Source: Hallerella sp963660435
GTDB lineage: Bacteria > Fibrobacterota > Fibrobacteria > Fibrobacterales > Fibrobacteraceae
Assembly: GCA_963660435.1 (NCBI GenBank)
Contig: CAVKYI010000004.1
Location: 81,678-145,677 of the forward strand
DNA: 64,000 nt
Direction: 5' to 3'
The position numbers were made by a program, and so were the translations under genes. The notes under the pieces were generated by a model. It ran no database searches, was not told the DNA's origin, and saw only the letters and a list, made by a program, of their open reading frames with translations. Shown here in pieces: positions 52,901 through 61,582 of this stretch; within the stretch, counting starts at the first letter, position 1; the number at the start of each line of letters is the position of its first letter.

Positions 52901-53727
52901 ATTTTCGCCGTATTGTCGATCGCTTCCGGAAAATCCGCGAACAGGGAACGCATTTCCGACTCGGAACGAAAATAGAACTGGTCCGTCGGAAACCGCCTAT
53001 CGGTAAATTCCTTGAATTTCTCGACCAGGGCGATACAGCGCAAGGCCTTGTGCGCACCGGCATCTTCGCGCTTGATGTAATGGACGTCTCCAACTGCGAC
53101 AAGCTCGCGCGAAAGCTCCTTCGCAAGCGAAACGGTGAACAGGTTCAGCGTCTTCTGGAGAGGGATTCCGTTATCGCAAAGGGAAAGGTACAGATGGTCG
53201 CTATCGAAAATCTTGTCGAGAGATTCGATATACTCCCTGGCCTGGGCTTCCCGACCCGCCACGGCATTTGAACCGTAACGGCTGAAATAGTCTCCGGCAA
53301 TGGCGATAAGGCCTTCCCAGTGCGCCTCCACGACAGAAAGCGGCACCGAAGGTGTCTCCGACCAGCGGGAAGAATCCTCGTAGCGATAGCTTACGATGCG
53401 GAGAAGGTTGTAGTAGCCCGTCTCGTTTTCGACAAGAAGCGTCAAGCGTTCGAAGCTTTGCGGATCCCTCGGATTGCAGCCGGACGTTTCGATATAGACA
53501 TGGCAGCCCAGGACAGTCCTTATCGGCGGAAGTCCCTTTTCCTTGCGCTTCTTGTTCAGTGCCTTTCCGCGTTCTTGGAATTCCAGGATGCCGAACATCG
53601 CCCCATGATCGGTAAGAGCGACCGCGGGCGCGTTGTCCGCAGCCGCGGCGGCAAAGATGTCGTCAAGCCGGGCAGAAGCCTGGAGAACCGAAAATTCCGA
53701 ATGAAGCTGGAGATGTACAAAACTCAT
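49912..53727 (-). CDS. dnaE: DNA polymerase III alpha subunit
   Basis: Replicative polymerase, 1271 residues. The PHP domain opens the protein (FVHLQLHSEFSVLQASARL; ALTDHGAMFG); the polymerase core has GPGRGSAAGSIV and the catalytic acidic pair in MPDIDTDIADRDRG near residue 476; YQEQVMQLAQILGGYTLGGAD, then a helix-hairpin-helix, OB-fold and C-terminal domains follow. Length and order fit DnaE1. The ATG at 53727 is 15 bp past the helicase-associated-domain gene. Its TGA lies two bases before the lpxB start. Confidence 0.98.
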   Translation of the reverse strand: MSFVHLQLHSEFSVLQASARLDDIFAAAAADNAPAVALTDHGAMFGILEFQERGKALNKKRKEKGLPPIRTVLGCHVYIETSGCNPRDPQSFERLTLLVENETGYYNLLRIVSYRYEDSSRWSETPSVPLSVVEAHWEGLIAIAGDYFSRYGSNAVAGREAQAREYIESLDKIFDSDHLYLSLCDNGIPLQKTLNLFTVSLAKELSRELVAVGDVHYIKREDAGAHKALRCIALVEKFKEFTDRRFPTDQFYFRSESEMRSLFADFPEAIDNTAKIAARCHFEVKTGIGDDFWPRYQIPKEFLASEEYREIYRVMDEEFSREYPGAFEKASKEYLKKYEDKTIETFTAEDREAVEKIMERDKLCRKGGDADAYLIHLCRERLEKRYPEERLLYPERGTEVSDRVYKELNCIRNMNVAGYLLIVWDFINWSREHGIPVGPGRGSAAGSIVTYIIGITNIDPLKFGLLFERFLNPERVSMPDIDTDIADRDRGRVIDYVTQKYGADCVGQIITYGMLKSKAVIKDVARVLGIDHREAGAIIKLFPQRVLNFSLEEAWTGKTKKGAPVAPDYDPAPLHSFIEGRESYRELWDIAQRLEDLPRQTGVHACGVVITPTPIYNLAPLYRAAPADTPVVMYDKHYSETIGLLKMDFLGLINLSIIQDTVNMVKKTHGIEIDMDKVPTDDKETFALLGKGMTTAVFQFESPGMQKYLRELKPSRISDLIAMNALYRPGPIEQIPHFIARKLGTETIDCYHKDLEPVLGETYGVIVYQEQVMQLAQILGGYTLGGADNIRRIMAKKMPEKMAKLEPEFKEKCVARGYDKAMIQKVWDAVLPFCGYAFNKSHAAAYAYVAYQTAYLKTHFGPEYMAASMTSKMGKTEDIVTIVQECKRMGIEVLPPDINTSLGVFSANKGGQILYGLAGIRNVGLPVIEDVVAEREAHGPYKTLFDLCKRVGDYQTAQAEKRPPLNRKALESLVMAGAFDKMSPTTPNRPTLMASVEKAIEVANRHRREQDAGQTSLFDLMGGGEKPEVRMDETYEDAQPWGLMELLNKERDVLGLYLSAHPLDECRPELRGFTTNSLAESELDEIVSKNPKATVCVGGIITGLRSFQSKKDETKTMGSGTLQDFQGEISIFFPPDSWERCRDHFGEDDRVIVRGKLTPQNQDPSKLQIIVDKAFSIDEVRARLVNFIHVTVSSMELVEERMNAILERLEMAQALPGEHTAEVVFHVETLSGHVHTLRAQVVKIAYTPDIFEWLQKEFGAANVWVSAKVKG

Positions 53728-53742
53728 CGCGGGCCTCGTCCG

Positions 53743-55632
53743 TCAAGTGCGCGCCATCCGGAGTTCCGCAATCGATTCGAGCGGCAGTTCCAAAGCCGTT
53801 TCGTTCGGTTCGAGAACGATTCTCGCGATAAATGGAACCTTGGAAAAATGCAAGGACTCGACTTTGAATCGAATTTCATCGGGAAGCTTTGGCAGTTTCA
53901 TGTTCTTGACTTCCTTTTTCGAAAGCTTCGCTTCCAGGGAACCGCCCGTAGAACGCGCATAGCGCAACACCTTGAAGAGATCGACCATGGCAAATTTCTG
54001 GAAATCCCCACCATACTTGGTCGTTTCCAGCGCGACAGAAACGGACGTTCCGTCTATTTCCGGCTTAAATAGGGAATCGGGTTCGCCATTTTGTGTCCAG
54101 CGCAACCAGAAAGCCTTGCTCCAATCCGTATTGTGAAAGGGCTCCACCGTAACCGAGCTTGCCGAGACAGCGGGCTCCAGGCCGTAATGCTTCAGAAGAT
54201 CGCGAATTTTCGCTTCGAATTCCGGCTTGACGATAAAGCCGTAGCCGGGAATCGCCTCTTCGACCATTTCCATGAACTGCGCAAACTTTTCAAGCGCTTC
54301 GCGAATTTCCGCCCGGTCGATTTTCAGAACGCGGACCGTACTGAACGAGGAATCATAGTAGCACGCTTCCCATTCGTGCATCGCTTCGAGCACATTTGCG
54401 GGGGCGCTGATCCAGCCTTCGAAACTTTCGACGGAATCCTTTGAAAATCCAGTCTTCAACCCGTTCAGGAAGGAGTCCCGGGAAATCGAAAAGCGAAGAT
54501 ACTGTTCATCGTTCTGCACGTCCGCGAGACAAGCCGACATGAACAGGACACGCGGAGCGCTCTTTACCGAAATGACCATTTCAAAATTCGGGAGCGTCGA
54601 AATCTGGGCGCCGAGCATCGGCGTCGCACCGGCGGAAAGCCATTCCTGCGCCCAGGTGGAAAGCCGGACAGCGACAATCTTCCCCGAATGGACGGAAAAG
54701 TCCAGCATCCCCAAAAGCCAAAGTTCGGCAAGAGGCTTCGGGAGTACTGACCAGCGGACATCGCCTTCGGAAGGCAACCGGAAAGTCGGATCCAATATCC
54801 AGAGAATGCGTTCCGCATGAATCGCGGAAATGTTCCGCCGGATGGAAAACAGAACGTGCTTGAAAAAATCGTTCGATCCGTGAAAGCGTCGCTTGATCCA
54901 CCACTCGAGAATTTCGTTCTTGAGCCGAAAACCGTTGTGTTTCAAGAAATCCAGCGCGACATCCGTCACGCATAAGTCCATGCCACGCTGTTCAATCCAT
55001 CCGCTTGCCGACAGAAATTCCATCAAAAGGACGATTTCCTCGCGGGAAGCTTCGGCGGAAAGCGTTTTGGAATAACGGAACGCCTCTTCGCAAAACTGGA
55101 TAGAACGACGATGCAGATTTCCGGTTCCGTTCATCTTCATTTTTCCAAGGCGCACAAAGGAAAGCACCAGACAGAGATGCCAGACGAGCATATCCTCGTA
55201 GCTGAAGAAGCGCATCTTTTCGTCCGGAGCGCATTCTTCCGTCGCGAGCAGCACGCTTTTCAGAAAGTCTTCAAAGCCAAGATAGACATAGGAACCTTTT
55301 TCCGTCTTGGAACGCCACAGGTAAAGTCCCTTGGCGGATTCTAGAAGAAAGGGTTCGACTTCGTCACGCTTGTTCGCCGGAGCCGCCAGACGCAACTCGT
55401 TAAGTTCGAGTCCGCGACTTTCGCTGTGGTAGATAAGGAACAGGCAAAGGCGTTTCCACGGTTCGAGCGAAACGTAAAATTTTTCAAATCGCGCGGAATC
55501 GGTAAAGAATCCAAGCGTTTCCGAAAGAATCTTCGCATTGTTCAGCAACCCCTTGGAACCGAACGCCTTGGCATGCAGTTCCTTGAGCTGGGGCTTGGCC
55601 ATGTTATCCAAGAAATCCTTGACAGCGAGCAT
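53743..55632 (-). CDS. Helicase-associated (Helicase_C_3/XPB-Ssl2-like) domain protein without motor
   Basis: A 629-residue cytosolic protein. About residues 340-450 resemble the helicase-associated C-terminal domain seen in XPB/Ssl2-like proteins: STLPNFEMVISVKSAPRVLFMSACLADV, then YLRFSISRDSFLNGLKTGFSKDSVESFEGWISAPANVLEAMHEW. No Walker A or DEAD-box motif is visible anywhere, so it is not a helicase by itself. The N-terminal 330 residues have an all-helical, winged-helix-like appearance. It lies between a DinG-type helicase and dnaE. A DNA-repair or replication accessory role is inferred from position and domain only. Confidence 0.65.
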   Translation of the reverse strand: MLAVKDFLDNMAKPQLKELHAKAFGSKGLLNNAKILSETLGFFTDSARFEKFYVSLEPWKRLCLFLIYHSESRGLELNELRLAAPANKRDEVEPFLLESAKGLYLWRSKTEKGSYVYLGFEDFLKSVLLATEECAPDEKMRFFSYEDMLVWHLCLVLSFVRLGKMKMNGTGNLHRRSIQFCEEAFRYSKTLSAEASREEIVLLMEFLSASGWIEQRGMDLCVTDVALDFLKHNGFRLKNEILEWWIKRRFHGSNDFFKHVLFSIRRNISAIHAERILWILDPTFRLPSEGDVRWSVLPKPLAELWLLGMLDFSVHSGKIVAVRLSTWAQEWLSAGATPMLGAQISTLPNFEMVISVKSAPRVLFMSACLADVQNDEQYLRFSISRDSFLNGLKTGFSKDSVESFEGWISAPANVLEAMHEWEACYYDSSFSTVRVLKIDRAEIREALEKFAQFMEMVEEAIPGYGFIVKPEFEAKIRDLLKHYGLEPAVSASSVTVEPFHNTDWSKAFWLRWTQNGEPDSLFKPEIDGTSVSVALETTKYGGDFQKFAMVDLFKVLRYARSTGGSLEAKLSKKEVKNMKLPKLPDEIRFKVESLHFSKVPFIARIVLEPNETALELPLESIAELRMART

Positions 55633-55654
55633 AAAATCTCCAACAAACAGTGGC

Positions 55655-55662
55655 CAAAGATA
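55655..55662 (-). promoter_or_regulatory. -10-like element TATCTTTG
   Basis: Minus-strand TATCTTTG lies 22 bp before the ATG at 55632, in the 44-bp gap after the DinG-like gene. It fits the TAnnTTTG pattern and may give the operon starting with the helicase-associated protein and dnaE its own promoter. Confidence 0.45.
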
Positions 55663-55676
55663 GAAATTTTAACGCT

Positions 55677-58400
55677 CTAGAGACCGAGCAGGGACTTTAA
55701 TTCTTCGAGACTGTGCGCCACCTCATGCTTGCCGTTCCAGAGTTTCGTAAAGCTCTTTCCGTAAGCCTCGCCGACAAGCCTGTTGTCAAGGAAAAGCGCT
55801 ACGCCGGAATCGGATTCGCTCCGGATCAGGCGACCGAGACCCTGACGAAGTTCCAGAACGGCTTCGGGAATGTAGAGATTCCGAAACGCGTTTTCTCCCT
55901 TCGCCTTCATCTTTTCCGAAAGGCTCGCAATCAGGGGATTCGACGGATTGGGGAACGGAAGCTTCGGAATGACGAGCAATTCCAGCGCGTTTTCGGGAAG
56001 GTCGATTCCCTCCCAGAAGACCTGGCATCCGAGAAGGCACGCTTCGCGTTTTTTCCGAAACATTTCGACCAGGCTGTCCATGCCGCCGTCTATCTGCTGG
56101 CACAGAAGCAGCTTGTCCCTTGCGGCAAAACGAGGCGCAAGCGAGTCATGCACCTTTGTCATGCTCAGAAGGCTCGTAAAGAGAACGAGCGCGTTTTTCC
56201 TGTTCTCGGGGAGGATCTCCGAAAGAACGCTTTCAAGTGCCTTCTGGTATTCGGGAACATTCGGCTTCGGCAGAAAATCCGCGATGACGATTCGACGATT
56301 CCGGTTTACGTCAAAATCGGACGGATAGGTGCGAACAAACGGTTGCCTGGACTTTGGAAGCGTCGGATCGAGCATTCCCATGCGATGCTCGAAGTATTCG
56401 AACGAACCTTGCACGGAAAGCGTCGCCGAGGTAAACGTCGCGCTCCTTATCCACGGATAGAACTTTTCGGTCCACGGCTTTCCCGGGTAAAGCGGAATCG
56501 CACGGAGAATCAGCGTATGAGGATTCCCGGGTTCTTCCATGTAGAACACCCAGTCATCCTTTCCCGCCATGACGATAAATCCGAAGTCCTCGGCAAAGCG
56601 ACCGATTTCCATCGCGGCGCCTTCCAGATTCCGGGCGAGAAGAGAGAGAGCCGGAATATTCCGCAAGCTTGCAGAAAGACTTTCCGAAATGGCCTTTACC
56701 GAATGGCACGCTTCGAGAACGGGCTTCGGATCCGTATCGTATTCGGCAAAGATTCCCGTCGAAAAGCGGAAACCGTCCGTCTTGCGCTTGAAAACCTTCT
56801 TGCCGAGCTTGAGAAAGAACCGATGCAGCGACTTTTCGCATTCCGCCGTGGCGACCCGCAACCGCTCGCAGGATTCGAGCAGCGAAACGTCCGCATTCAG
56901 ATTTCTCAGCTGCGCTTCGATTTCCGCGACAAGCCCCTTGCCCTGTTCCTTCGGATGCACCAGGACCTTCGTGATGTTTCGCAGACGGAAAAAGCGTACA
57001 GTCTTTCCGAAAGCGGAATGGCTCATCGAAGGCAAGCGGTGCGCTTCGTCGAAGACGATATGGTCATAGGCGGGAAGCAGCGCGAAGTCCAAGGCAAGAT
57101 CCGACAGGAAGAGCGAATGGTTGATAAAAAGAAGATTCGACTTCGCCGCCTGCCTGCGCACGTTCAATCCAAAGCACTTGCCGTAATGGGGACACTTCTC
57201 GCCAAGGCACGTCGAAGCGTCGCTCGCAAACTTGTTCCACAGCAGACGATTTCGGGAAAGATTGAATCCCGTATTTTCGCTGCCGTCGCCAGTCCGCGTC
57301 TTTTCGATCCAGGGAACGAGAGTCATGAACGATTCGCGCTCGTCGGGAGCGAGCAGCACATCGGGAGAATCGAGATGTTCCTCGAACTTTCGAAGGCAGA
57401 TGTAATTGCCGCGTCCCTTCATCACAAGCGGGGAAATCCTATTTCCGAATAACGGCGCGATCATCGGGAAATCATGCCGGACAAGCTGTTCTTCGAGCGT
57501 TCGGGTCGCCGTGCTGATAACGACCCGTTCCCCGGAAGCCGCCTTGAGCGCGGCGGGAAGGAGGTAAGCGAGAGTCTTCCCCATGCCCGTTCCCGCTTCG
57601 AGAACCGAGATTCCGCCCTTGTACATGTTGCGTTCCACGACTTCCGCATAGTTCGCCTGGGATTCGCGAGATCTGTAATTCGGAATCACCTCCGAAAGCT
57701 TCCCGTTTTCCGCAAAGAATTCCTTCACGCGAGGCAAACATTCGCCCGGATTCCGGGCCGGCGACGAGATGTCTTCCGGATCGAGCGGAGAAAGCCTTTC
57801 GTGCGATGGAACGGCATCCTCGAAAATCCTTTCCCAGACCGTTCCCTGCGCAAGCCGATAGAGATGGTGCTTCGCAAACGAATCGAAGGTGTCGATTTCC
57901 CGGAGCGCCTTCCAGAAAAGCTTTCCGCAGGCATCCGCATCGGGGAGCGCTCGGTGCGCGCGTTCCCGCGGAATGTCAAGATAGGAGACAAGCGTTTCCA
58001 GCTTATGGTTCGGGACCGTCCTGAACGCGATGCGCGAAAGTACAAGCGTATCGAATACGGGATTCGAATCGATGAAAATTCCCAGCTTGGCAAAGGAATT
58101 CTTCAGAAACTTCGTATCGAACAGAGCGTTATGCGCAACGAGAGGAAAATCGCCCAGAAACAGCCGGATTTCCCCGGCAACACTCGCAAAGTCCGGCTTG
58201 TCCGCCAGATCCGCATCGGAAATTCCGGTAAGCGAAGCGATGAATGGGCGAAGCTTTTGCGCGGGCCTGATCAAGAAGTCCCTGTTTTCCACCGGTTCGC
58301 CATTTTCAAAGCGTTCCAGGGCGACTTCGATGATTTCATCGTGTTCAAAGTCAAGCCCGGTCGTTTCCAGGTCTAGTGCGATATACGCGTTCGGTTTCAT
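55677..58400 (-). CDS. DinG-family helicase with N-terminal DnaQ-like exonuclease
   Basis: A 907-residue protein in two parts. Residues 1-175: a DEDDh exonuclease (IALDLETTGLDFEHDEIIEV, VAHNALFDTKFL, HRALPDADACG). Residues 250-900: an XPD/DinG superfamily 2 helicase, with Walker A EAGTGMGKT near 271, DEAH near 449, and GRLIRSESD as motif VI. Four cysteines around residues 350-415 (YICLRKFEE; CLGEKCPHYGKCFG) should hold a 4Fe-4S cluster. The layout equals Firmicutes DinG. It likely removes R-loops or other DNA structures in repair. ATGA overlap with the upstream lipoprotein gene. Confidence 0.93.
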   Translation of the reverse strand: MKPNAYIALDLETTGLDFEHDEIIEVALERFENGEPVENRDFLIRPAQKLRPFIASLTGISDADLADKPDFASVAGEIRLFLGDFPLVAHNALFDTKFLKNSFAKLGIFIDSNPVFDTLVLSRIAFRTVPNHKLETLVSYLDIPRERAHRALPDADACGKLFWKALREIDTFDSFAKHHLYRLAQGTVWERIFEDAVPSHERLSPLDPEDISSPARNPGECLPRVKEFFAENGKLSEVIPNYRSRESQANYAEVVERNMYKGGISVLEAGTGMGKTLAYLLPAALKAASGERVVISTATRTLEEQLVRHDFPMIAPLFGNRISPLVMKGRGNYICLRKFEEHLDSPDVLLAPDERESFMTLVPWIEKTRTGDGSENTGFNLSRNRLLWNKFASDASTCLGEKCPHYGKCFGLNVRRQAAKSNLLFINHSLFLSDLALDFALLPAYDHIVFDEAHRLPSMSHSAFGKTVRFFRLRNITKVLVHPKEQGKGLVAEIEAQLRNLNADVSLLESCERLRVATAECEKSLHRFFLKLGKKVFKRKTDGFRFSTGIFAEYDTDPKPVLEACHSVKAISESLSASLRNIPALSLLARNLEGAAMEIGRFAEDFGFIVMAGKDDWVFYMEEPGNPHTLILRAIPLYPGKPWTEKFYPWIRSATFTSATLSVQGSFEYFEHRMGMLDPTLPKSRQPFVRTYPSDFDVNRNRRIVIADFLPKPNVPEYQKALESVLSEILPENRKNALVLFTSLLSMTKVHDSLAPRFAARDKLLLCQQIDGGMDSLVEMFRKKREACLLGCQVFWEGIDLPENALELLVIPKLPFPNPSNPLIASLSEKMKAKGENAFRNLYIPEAVLELRQGLGRLIRSESDSGVALFLDNRLVGEAYGKSFTKLWNGKHEVAHSLEELKSLLGL

Positions 58401-60211
58401 CTGGTACCTTCATTTCTCTTGCCCGCCGAAAGGATCGGCAAGCGGGATTCGATTGCTTGCAATGTATTTGCGCCACGTTCGATGACAAGCGTATCCGCCA
58501 GGGCGCGCCACGGCATTCCATGGTCAAATTCGAAAAGATTTCCGGCATAAGGCGTATCCAGGGAATCCTTCGTCTGAAAATATTCCATCAGGTATTTTCC
58601 CTCGATAAGGTCATCCATCCGGAAATTCCCGTCAACCGTACAGTTCGCCGTCACAAGGACATCGGAATCGACCTTGCGAACGCGCACCCGAGTTCCCGTC
58701 GAAGCGCCGGGAATCTTTCCCGAAAGGCTCGAAAGCTGCAACTTCGGGACCGTTTCGAACTTCACCCATACACGCGTCTTCTGCGTCACGACCGTATCGC
58801 GCTTTCCCGTCGCGGAATCCGGAGAAGAGAGCGTCGAATCCGCATAGCGTTCCAAGAGTTCCACTTTCGCATCCGTCTGGAACCTCTCGTCACCAAACAC
58901 CAAGAAGCGGACCGGATCCTTTCTCGCAATCTTCACGGGAAGCGTATCCTTGTTCTGGACAAATACCAGGCATCCGCGGAGTGAATCCAACAGGGAATCC
59001 GCAACGGGCTTGCCATAGACGACTTCGACGGAATCCTTCGGGAAGACATTCTTCGCGCCGCTTGCAGGAACGGTCGAGACCCTTGCCGGCGGAAGCGTAT
59101 CGCCCTTCATCTCCTTCCAGTCGATGGAAAGCGTCGAAAGCCTTTCGGAAAGCCGACGACCCAGAGAATCCCGACCGGCCTTGCACGCAAAGGTGTAGGA
59201 AGAATCCCGGTTCGCCAGGGAATCGAAGTAGAACTCCACGTCGTCGCCTTTTGGCGAGCGGTAGATCCAGTTCGGAGAAATCCGCTCGGAATCGGGAGAA
59301 AAGAGCGCACAGTTTTCCTTGGAGAGAAACGCGCTGTCGAGGAAGATGCTCCTTGAAAACCTAGCCGAGAGCGAAGCCCTTCCCGTCTGCGTCACGGCAT
59401 CTAGCGAAACGGGCGTCGTGTCCTGATCGGCAAGAGCTATCCAGAGCGTGTCCGCGCTCTGCGGCGAAAGCTCCAGGTCAAACTCTCCCACACCGGCAAG
59501 TTCCACGGAAGGTTCGATTTTCTGGTTGCCGTTCTCGTCGAGAAAGGCGACAACGCGGTAGCGACCCGCTTTAAGCCCCGCCAGGTGAAAACGCCCAAGG
59601 CTATCCGTCTGCGTCGAAAACAGGGGAATTTCCCGGGTGAGCTTCGGAAGCGAATCCGCCTCTACGCCCAGGGAATCGCGAAACTTTTCCAGATAATGGT
59701 GTGCGGAACGCTCTGCGCTCCCCATCAGGAAAAGCCCCACCGTCGGATAGTGTTTCTTCTTCACCATCGCGGAAGTCACCATGACGCGCCCCGACACGGA
59801 AAGCGAATCGATGACCGGTCCCGTCGAAAAAGTCAGGCGAAAAGGCTCCGCAATCGCGTTGCCGCGCAAGTCCTTGAGCCCGCTCGCAATCGTCAGCGTG
59901 TATGTCGTATTCTCGTCGAGCCTCGCCTTCGAACGGATAAAAAGCTCGTCGCCATCGACTTCGAACTTCAATCTCTTTTCGAGCGGCGGCGAAATCGTCA
60001 CGGCACTCCGCGGTACCGAAGACGCAATCCACTCGTCAAATTGCAAATGTACATTCAGTTCCGGAGGTACGTTGACCGCTCCCGGAGCGGGAAACACGCC
60101 CGCAACCCGCGGCGGATACTTGTCTTCCGGCCCACCCTGCGGCGCAATGGACGTCGCGCAGTCAGCGACAAGCAAGATCAGAAGGAAAAGTGCCCACCAG
60201 CGAAATTTCAT
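58397..60211 (-). CDS. Ig-like (Big_5) domain lipoprotein
   Basis: A 604-residue envelope protein. The signal segment FRWWALFLLILLVADC is followed by ATSIAPQGGPEDKYPP, the conserved opening of a family of FCB-group lipoproteins. A first Big_5-like domain (PPRVAGVFPAPGAVNVPPELNVHLQFDEWI ... GNAIAEPFRLTFSTG) precedes several beta domains (about 170-240 carboxypeptidase-regulatory-like). The residue before Cys is Asp, which is unusual for a lipobox. The ATG at 60211 is 10 bp past the lepB stop. Function unknown, probably structural. Confidence 0.8.
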   Translation of the reverse strand: MKFRWWALFLLILLVADCATSIAPQGGPEDKYPPRVAGVFPAPGAVNVPPELNVHLQFDEWIASSVPRSAVTISPPLEKRLKFEVDGDELFIRSKARLDENTTYTLTIASGLKDLRGNAIAEPFRLTFSTGPVIDSLSVSGRVMVTSAMVKKKHYPTVGLFLMGSAERSAHHYLEKFRDSLGVEADSLPKLTREIPLFSTQTDSLGRFHLAGLKAGRYRVVAFLDENGNQKIEPSVELAGVGEFDLELSPQSADTLWIALADQDTTPVSLDAVTQTGRASLSARFSRSIFLDSAFLSKENCALFSPDSERISPNWIYRSPKGDDVEFYFDSLANRDSSYTFACKAGRDSLGRRLSERLSTLSIDWKEMKGDTLPPARVSTVPASGAKNVFPKDSVEVVYGKPVADSLLDSLRGCLVFVQNKDTLPVKIARKDPVRFLVFGDERFQTDAKVELLERYADSTLSSPDSATGKRDTVVTQKTRVWVKFETVPKLQLSSLSGKIPGASTGTRVRVRKVDSDVLVTANCTVDGNFRMDDLIEGKYLMEYFQTKDSLDTPYAGNLFEFDHGMPWRALADTLVIERGANTLQAIESRLPILSAGKRNEGTR

Positions 60212-60221
60212 CTTGCCGCAA

Positions 60222-61502
60222 TCAGTCTCCAATCAGATGGATGACTTTTCCAATCCGAGAATAACGGATCCTGAAGGGAATCTGGAACCACGAAACCGGA
60301 TCGCGGAACGAGAATTCCCCGTCGGAATTGTCGAACGAGAAATAGACGACAAAGGCCTTCGCCTTGACATTGTTCTGCGAAACAAATCCCCAGTAGCGGC
60401 TGTCCGCGGAATTGTCCCGATTGTCGCCCATCATGAAGTAAACGGGGCGCTTCACTTCGTAGCTTTCCACCGGAACCCCATCGACAAGGATTTGCGCCTT
60501 GAGGGAAAGCGATGAATCCAGCGAGACGTTATAGGCAAGATCGCCCAGTTGCGCCCCTTCGAAATAATCGTAGCTCACCGGTCGGGAAAGCCCCGGATAA
60601 CTACCGTTCGGGTCAAGTCTTGGAATGAACCCCGTACGGGCAAGATTCGCAAGCAAGGCAAAATCCATCCGCCCCGCTATCGTGTCGCCTTGCCGAAGCC
60701 CCTGTCCCATGACGCGCCCCTGCGAAAGCGCCACGTTCAGCAAGAGGCTCCGATCGCTCTCGACGGGAATTCGGAAATTTTCGAACACGTGATTTGATAC
60801 TTTCACGGAATCCTCGAAAAGGGAAAGTTCGAGTTCCACCTTTTTATCGATGTTTTCCTGCGTCATCAGGGATTTTACCCACCAGAGCCTCGGAAGCGAA
60901 AGCCCTTGCAGGTCGATAACGTCTCCCGGAGCGGGAATGCGAACCGGTTCTAGCGAATCCCGCGCGCTTGCGGAGCGGAAATACGCCGAATACTTTCCCT
61001 TTCCGGGAATCTTTTCACGAGGAACACCGTTCAGGAACAGTACGCCGTTTTGCACGGAAATCGTATCGCCCGAAGTCGCGACGCACCGCTTGATAAAATC
61101 CTTCGGACCGTCGGCATAGTGCACCAGACGGGGATTTCCGGGAAGCGGCCTGGAATCCCAGTAAAAGTTTCCGAACATCAGCCCATCCGCCAAGTGCGTG
61201 TAGCGCGCATAGTCGTAGTCGGGATAGGCAGGGTCGCCCGGATAGCGAAAGATGACGATGTCGCCCTTTTTCGGACTTGTCACGCCAGGAAACTTCGAAT
61301 GCGTGAACGGTATCGGCGAGCCGTAGGTAAACTTGAGTCCCAAAATGAAGTCGCCCGTGAGCAAGGAGTCCTCCATGGAACCGCTCGGAATCTGGAACGC
61401 CTGGACCACGTACTGAATGACGACCAGCGCGCAGGCAATCGGGATGACGAATTCCCGCATCGCGGCCTTTACATAGCGAGATATCGATTTTCTTGAAACC
61501 AT
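60222..61502 (-). CDS. lepB: Signal peptidase I
   Basis: A 426-residue inner-membrane serine/lysine protease that removes signal peptides. One TM helix (about 18-34) is followed by the nucleophile in IPSGSMEDSLLTGDF (Ser42), the general base in KDFIKRCVATSGD, and box E GDNRDNSADSRYWGFV. It is much longer than the 250-325 residue norm because of an insertion of roughly 130 residues (about 185-320) between the lysine and box E regions. TATCTTATG lies 7-10 bp before the start. First gene of the lepB-lipoprotein-DinG operon. Confidence 0.95.
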   Translation of the reverse strand: MVSRKSISRYVKAAMREFVIPIACALVVIQYVVQAFQIPSGSMEDSLLTGDFILGLKFTYGSPIPFTHSKFPGVTSPKKGDIVIFRYPGDPAYPDYDYARYTHLADGLMFGNFYWDSRPLPGNPRLVHYADGPKDFIKRCVATSGDTISVQNGVLFLNGVPREKIPGKGKYSAYFRSASARDSLEPVRIPAPGDVIDLQGLSLPRLWWVKSLMTQENIDKKVELELSLFEDSVKVSNHVFENFRIPVESDRSLLLNVALSQGRVMGQGLRQGDTIAGRMDFALLANLARTGFIPRLDPNGSYPGLSRPVSYDYFEGAQLGDLAYNVSLDSSLSLKAQILVDGVPVESYEVKRPVYFMMGDNRDNSADSRYWGFVSQNNVKAKAFVVYFSFDNSDGEFSFRDPVSWFQIPFRIRYSRIGKVIHLIGD

Positions 61503-61582
61503 ACCCTCATAAGATAGAAATATTCCCGGAACCTCTTCCTGGACGCAAAATTCCCAGGAGCATTATTTTCTATCTTGCGGAC

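Noticed and set aside
55713..57452. 579-residue plus-strand open frame
   Set aside because: Antisense to the DinG-type helicase whose motifs are complete on the minus strand.
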